64,000 bases of DNA, taken from positions 28,288,906-28,352,905 of the forward strand of contig OX463818.1 of assembly GCA_949825045.1 (NCBI GenBank), given 5' to 3'. The position numbers were made by a program, and so were the translations under genes. This document shows, piece by piece, positions 61,401 to 64,000 of this stretch. Within the stretch, counting starts at the first letter, position 1, and each line of letters begins with the position of its first letter. The DNA is from Argyresthia goedartella (lineage: Eukaryota > Arthropoda > Insecta > Lepidoptera > Argyresthiidae). The notes under the pieces were generated by a model that did no database searches, was not told the origin of the DNA, and saw nothing but the letters and a program-made list of their open reading frames with translations.

Positions 61401-64000
61401 AAAGAATGAATCGTACACTTTTTGAACGAGCTAAATGTATGCTTCTCAATTCCAGTTTACCAAAATCTTTTTGGGCTGAGGCTGTGTCTACGGCGGCCTA
61501 CATTGTCAACAGATCTCCAACGAGGTCATTGGACTACAAAACCCCTGAAGAATTATGGAGTGGGAATAAACCTGATATCAGCAACTTAAGAATATTTGGT
61601 TGCAAGGTCATGACACACGTACCTAAAGAGAAAAGAAAGAAATGGTAAGTCACAGAAATTAATATTTGTTGGATATTGTCATGAAACAAAAGGCTATAGA
61701 CTGTATGATGATTTGCTGTTGTTTTATACAGATGTTGATCAAGCACACTTGATAAAAACTAAATTAAAAAGCAAACTTAAAATGCTTGAATTAGGACCAG
61801 CCAAATATTGCCTTGGTTTGAGAATCACTCGGGAGAAAGATGAAATATGCATAGACCAAGCAAGATACATACAGAACATTCTGCAGCGATTCAGTATGAA
61901 TGAATGTAAGCCGGCAAGCACACCGATGGAACCTGGGATGGTTTTTTCAAATTCAGGAGAGGACATCACACAAGAAGCTCCATATCATGAGGCCATAGGC
62001 TGTTTGCTATATTTAGCACAAGGAACTCGCCCCGACATAACTTATGCAGTAAATGTATTGAGTAGATTCAACAACAAACCTGAAATGCAACACTGGCAAG
62101 CCGTGAAGAGGTAACTGAGATACCTTAAAGGTACCAAAGATGCAAAATTGGTCTACAAACCTGATGGACAGTCAATAACAGGTTACAGTGATGCTGATTG
62201 GTCCTCAAATTCTGTAGATCGCCGCTCCTGTACCGGATATGTATTTCTATTTCAGGGATCTGTCATATCATGGAGCTCAAAGAGACAGCCAACCGTTGCT
62301 CTGTCTACTACTGAGGCAGAATAAATGGCACTGTCTTCAGCAACACAAGAAGCCTTATGGTTAAGGCAACTTCACATCGAGTTGTGGCCAAATAAGTCGG
62401 CCACACCTATCACACTGTATTGTGATAACCAGAGTGCAATAAAGCTAACCTGTACTCAAAGTTTTCAGGCTCGCACCAAACATATTGATGTGTGTCATCA
62501 CTTCATCCGAGACCGTGTGAGCAGCCGTGACGTCTGCATTAACTACATTCAAACTGATGAGATGACCGCTGACATTCTAACCAAGCCACTGCCCAAATCG
62601 AAGCAAGATTACCTGTCAAGAAAAATGGGTTTACATTTTGGAGAGGATATTGGGAAAATTGTAAACTAGATACTGGCAACACTATGTTTGACATTTCTCT
62701 CTTGCTTTTGTGGAACCACTGAATATATCGTGTCTGCGACTAAGTAATGTTTTTAATTAGCTAGCTATCCAAATCCACAAAAATAAGTTTATTAGAATAC
62801 AATTATGATATAGCATTCAGATTTTGAATATTGGCCGCCATTTTGATTTTTATAGTTACTGTTCCGATTTGCTTCAATGATAAAGTTATGTATTTTATTA
62901 CGCTAATCAATGTTTCAGTTTTCCTAGTGAACCAAAAATAAAAGAAAAATGGATCGAAGCGGTAATGAGAGGGCCTCGCTGGTTTCCACAAAAACAATGT
63001 AAAATATGCTCAATTCATTTCGAGGAGAATTGTTTTCAAAAATTAAATAAATACAGGCGAATGTGGCCATGGGCAGTGCCGACGATCAAAATACCAGTTA
63101 TGATGTCTCATGTTAGTAATTTTTATTCAATTTCATACAATGGTAAGGTTTAAAATATTTCTTACACCATACCACTATAAAAAGACTGTTTCTAGATTAT
63201 AAATTGAATATCTACTTGAAATTATAAATTCCTTTACTAACTGCATATAACTTTTAGTAACTATTTTATTAGGGTACCAGAGATCCAGAGAAAAACCATT
63301 TCAATGAATGCGTCTCTGTAGGAGATAGCAGCGATCAGGTGTATTTTTTTGAAATTTTAAGATGAAAAACTGCGTGATACGTATTTAAATACTATTTGCA
63401 TGCACCTTTTTGTCTCAGGATACCATAAACCCAGAGAAAACACATTTGAATGAATGCGTGTCTGAAGGAGATGGCAGCAATGATGTAAATCGGGTCAAAT
63501 TAAAACAATTTATAAAAATCTTCGGGTTACTTATTTACATCTTTATTTTTAGACATCAAAACAAGCTGAGTCTGAAGAACCGTCTTTGCTGACCACGGAC
63601 AGAGTAGGTAATGAAAATGTAAGAAATGTATTTGAATTATTATTTTAATTGTAATTTTATTGAATTTCATAAAAGTAAACATACAGACAGTGTCACGCCT
63701 TTTTCCATGCAGGGTGGCAAAGGCACATTTGATCCCAATTTATCTTAATTTAAAGGTACCTTTCTTTCTTTGTCATACTTCTATCGCCCATTCATATTCC
63801 TGTTATAAGAAGACTAACACAGCAACTAAATTAAACATACAAATTACAGGACAAGGACCAAGAAAATCACAGCATTTTCGAGACCCCACGCAAGAGGAAG
63901 CTGCGCCATCGGAAAGACCAATTGGAAATCGCACTCGAGCAAAAAAATAAGAAAATTAAAACTCTTCAAAAACAAAACAGCCGCTACCGCAAAAAAAATT
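58385..64000 (+). CDS. gene B: THAP-domain zinc-finger protein, spliced, runs off the window
   Basis: Proposed coding exons are 58385-58464, 62919-63111, 63273-63338, 63419-63484, 63553-63603 and 63850-64000+, with consistent phases (2, then 0 throughout). The N-terminus MPTCAILTCKNR gives the first Cys pair (C4, C9). Exon 2 gives FPSEPKIKEKWIEAV, then the distal C57-x2-H60 pair (KICSIHF) and the AVPTI box (residues 79-83), the full THAP C2CH signature. Exons 3 and 4 are duplicates of an acidic unit. Exon 6 encodes TPRKRKLRHRKDQLEIALEQ and a basic coiled coil, as in many THAP proteins and in P-element-like transposases. THAP domains bind DNA, so it is probably a nuclear regulator or a domesticated transposase. 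Intron 1 holds a copia element. Splicing is inferred from sequence. Confidence 0.75.
58465..59033 (+). other. gene B intron 1, first part
   Basis: AT-rich with no element recognised until the hairpin at 59034. A small perfect palindrome ATCGGAA-A-TTCCGAT is near 58962-58976. Confidence 0.4.
59034..59146. repeat. long imperfect hairpin in gene B intron 1
   Basis: The left arm (59034-59075, beginning GTTCACAGTT) pairs with the right arm ending at 59146 over 42 positions with only five differences, all transitions. As plus-strand RNA, three are A-C mismatches and two are G-U pairs. The loop is about 28 bases. It may be a structured intronic RNA or a small foldback element. Confidence 0.65.
59147..59360 (+). 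other. intron DNA with a duplicated block before the copia element
   Basis: Two diverged copies of GTCCGATTTG-CTCAAAATC-ATATCTGGGGA-CCGGTT occur at about 59205-59245 and 59310-59352, about 105 bases apart. A third partial copy (GTTCCGATTTGCTTCAATGA) follows the element at 62860-62880, so the copia insertion may lie within a local repeat array. Confidence 0.5.
59361..59505 (+). repeat. copia 5' LTR
   Basis: Starts TGGGAAAATTGTAAAC and ends about ATTA just before the primer-binding site. Aligned with the 3' LTR it has five substitutions and no gaps. Confidence 0.8.
59505..59518 (+). other. primer-binding site (initiator tRNA-Met type)
   Basis: GGTTATGGGCCCAG directly follows the LTR. The TTATGGGCCCAG core is the known copia-type site complementary to an internal fragment of initiator tRNA-Met. 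Confidence 0.75.
59693..60307 (+). CDS. gag: copia gag, N-terminal part, truncated
   Basis: Starts MSSSNSITASIAKLTGCDNY. It has the copia gag fold signatures YNTWKFAVKTYLEHENLWEC, AKEVWSNLKRAF and LLLAGLPESYKPMIMAM. Copia homology ends near KTKILQDVKGSD (about 60245). The last 18 codons come from an unrelated segment, so the zinc knuckle and the protease junction are missing. Confidence 0.82.
   Translation: MSSSNSITASIAKLTGCDNYNTWKFAVKTYLEHENLWECVEPQGGATVDPKKDVRAKAKIILLVDPLNYVHIQEATSAKEVWSNLKRAFDDSGLTRRVGLLRDLISTNLDSCSNVEDYLNKVMSTAHKLRNIDFAVDDEWLGTLLLAGLPESYKPMIMAMESSGVKICADSVKTKILQDVKGSDMFASLGLHFPCPFSASPARR
60260..60640 (+). other. unexplained segment between copia gag and integrase
   Basis: About 380 bases, GC-richer at its start, replaces the expected zinc knuckle and protease. 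It contains a short readable stretch GSYENKGETKYQAVQLSKY preceded by an acceptor-like TTACAG at 60534-60539, then a stop. Source unknown. Confidence 0.4.
60645..61712 (+). pseudogene. copia GAG-pre-integrase and integrase
   Basis: The frame 60653-61648 has LFVPKLATNLLSVSQMTKNG, the zinc-binding HQRYAHLNF...CATC region, and the integrase core: HSDLCGP (first Asp), FRSDNGKEY (second Asp) and YIPEQNGLAER (catalytic Glu), then the C-terminal RIFGCKVMTHVPKEKRKKW. A stop and frameshift follow at 61646; the next frame reads LIFVGYCHETKGYRLYD to about 61708, where the RT segment joins. The DDE triad is intact. Confidence 0.8.
61708..62669 (+). pseudogene. copia RT end and RNase H
   Basis: Starts at the second half of the RT active-site box (DDLLLFY) and continues through MLELGPAKYCLGLRI and QARYIQNILQRF. 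Stops occur at 62112-62114 and 62322-62324. RNase H motifs are GYSDADWSS, STTEAE and YCDNQSAIKL, and the C-terminus has TKHIDVCHHFIRD and MTADILTKPL. RT fingers and most of the palm are deleted. Confidence 0.8.
62651..62795 (+). repeat. copia 3' LTR
   Basis: Matches 59361-59505 at 140 of 145 positions. It is preceded by the purine tract GGAGAGGAT. Confidence 0.8.
62919..63111 (+). CDS. gene B exon 2: rest of THAP domain
   Basis: The acceptor is AATGTTTCAG. The first base completes a Phe codon, followed by 64 codons with EKWIEAV, the C-x2-H zinc ligands and AVPTI. The donor GTTAGT at 63112 keeps phase 0; a stronger-looking GTAAGG at 63143 would break the frame of the next exon. Confidence 0.78.
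63273..63338 (+). CDS. gene B exon 3 (duplicate unit a)
   Basis: The acceptor is CTATTTTATTAG and the donor GTGTAT. Its 22 codons encode GTRDPEKNHFNECVSVGDSS and two more residues. It is 80% identical to exon 4. Confidence 0.65.
63419..63484 (+). CDS. gene B exon 4 (duplicate unit b)
   Basis: The acceptor is TTTTTGTCTCAG and the donor GTAAAT. Its 22 codons encode DTINPEKTHLNECVSEGDGS and two more residues. Same length and phase as exon 3. Confidence 0.65.
63553..63603 (+). CDS. gene B exon 5
   Basis: The acceptor is CTTTATTTTTAG. It encodes TSKQAESEEPSLLTTDR. The donor is taken as GTAGGT at 63604 to keep phase 0; GTAATG at 63608 is the alternative. Confidence 0.55.
63604..63849 (+). other. 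gene B intron 5
   Basis: The short frame here is out of phase with the flanking exons. An acceptor-like CCATGCAG at 63706-63713 opens only a short frame ending in a stop. Confidence 0.5.
63850..64000 (+). CDS. gene B exon 6: basic coiled coil, continues past the window
   Basis: The acceptor is ACAAATTACAG. Fifty codons are open to the window end, with TPRKRKLRHRK then heptad-spaced L/I residues (QLEIALEQKNKKIKTLQKQN). Confidence 0.72.

Larger units (their letters stand above)
59361..62795 (+). mobile_element. Ty1/copia LTR retrotransposon with internal deletions
   Basis: Two 145-bp LTRs bound gag, GAG-pre-integrase/integrase, and RT end plus RNase H, in copia order. A primer-binding site complementary to initiator tRNA-Met follows the 5' LTR. 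Most of RT is deleted and gag is disrupted. It lies in the sense orientation in intron 1 of gene B. The LTRs differ at 5 of 145 positions. Confidence 0.88.

Noticed and set aside
63660..63950. 96-codon plus-strand ORF at the window end
   Set aside because: It overlaps exon 6 of gene B in another frame; the spliced frame gives a clear coiled coil.

Overview
The window looks like repeat-rich nuclear DNA from an insect, most likely a moth or butterfly. The evidence is the AT-rich background, dense LINE families with 3' ends of the CTGGAAGARATCTCT type, tRNA-derived SINEs, short spliced exons with insect-style GT/AG sites, and BEL/Pao, Ty3/gypsy and Ty1/copia retrotransposons. I see no bacterial, organellar or CRISPR features.

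Layout. 1-6240: two LTR retrotransposons meeting head-on, a minus-strand Ty3/gypsy 5' half with a fully open pol that runs off the window, and the 3' end of a second gypsy-like element. 7.0-10.5 kb: SINE copies and two broken plus-strand LINE pieces. 10.2-17.2 kb: a minus-strand LINE joined to a minus-strand BEL/Pao gag-pol. 17.3-19.4 kb: a LINE with an apparent twin-priming inversion, its RT split by a TTAA-flanked 665-bp insertion. 19.9-21.7 kb: a second, decayed Pao copy on the plus strand. 22.5-26.1 kb: a LINE of the same family as the 10-13 kb copy, inserted between two pieces of another LINE. 40.4-43.9 kb: a decayed RTE-type LINE. 44.1-45.6 kb: another LINE fragment. 49.4-54.2 kb: a nearly intact two-ORF jockey-type LINE. 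54.2-57.4 kb: a decayed minus-strand LINE.

Two host-type genes emerge when splice sites are read by eye. Gene A starts at 26713 with a TATA box and a signal-peptide exon. It continues through four more phase-compatible small exons (26849, 28497, 33966, 38453) and encodes a secreted protein I do not recognise; its 3' end is unresolved. Gene B starts at 58385 and encodes a THAP-domain zinc-finger protein. Its first intron holds a deleted Ty1/copia element, two adjacent 66-bp exons are tandem duplicates, and the last visible exon encodes a basic coiled coil that runs off the window.

The rest is intronic or intergenic DNA with SINEs, foldback/MITE-like elements and long hairpins. Exon structures and element boundaries were inferred by reading the sequence, without transcript data or database searches.
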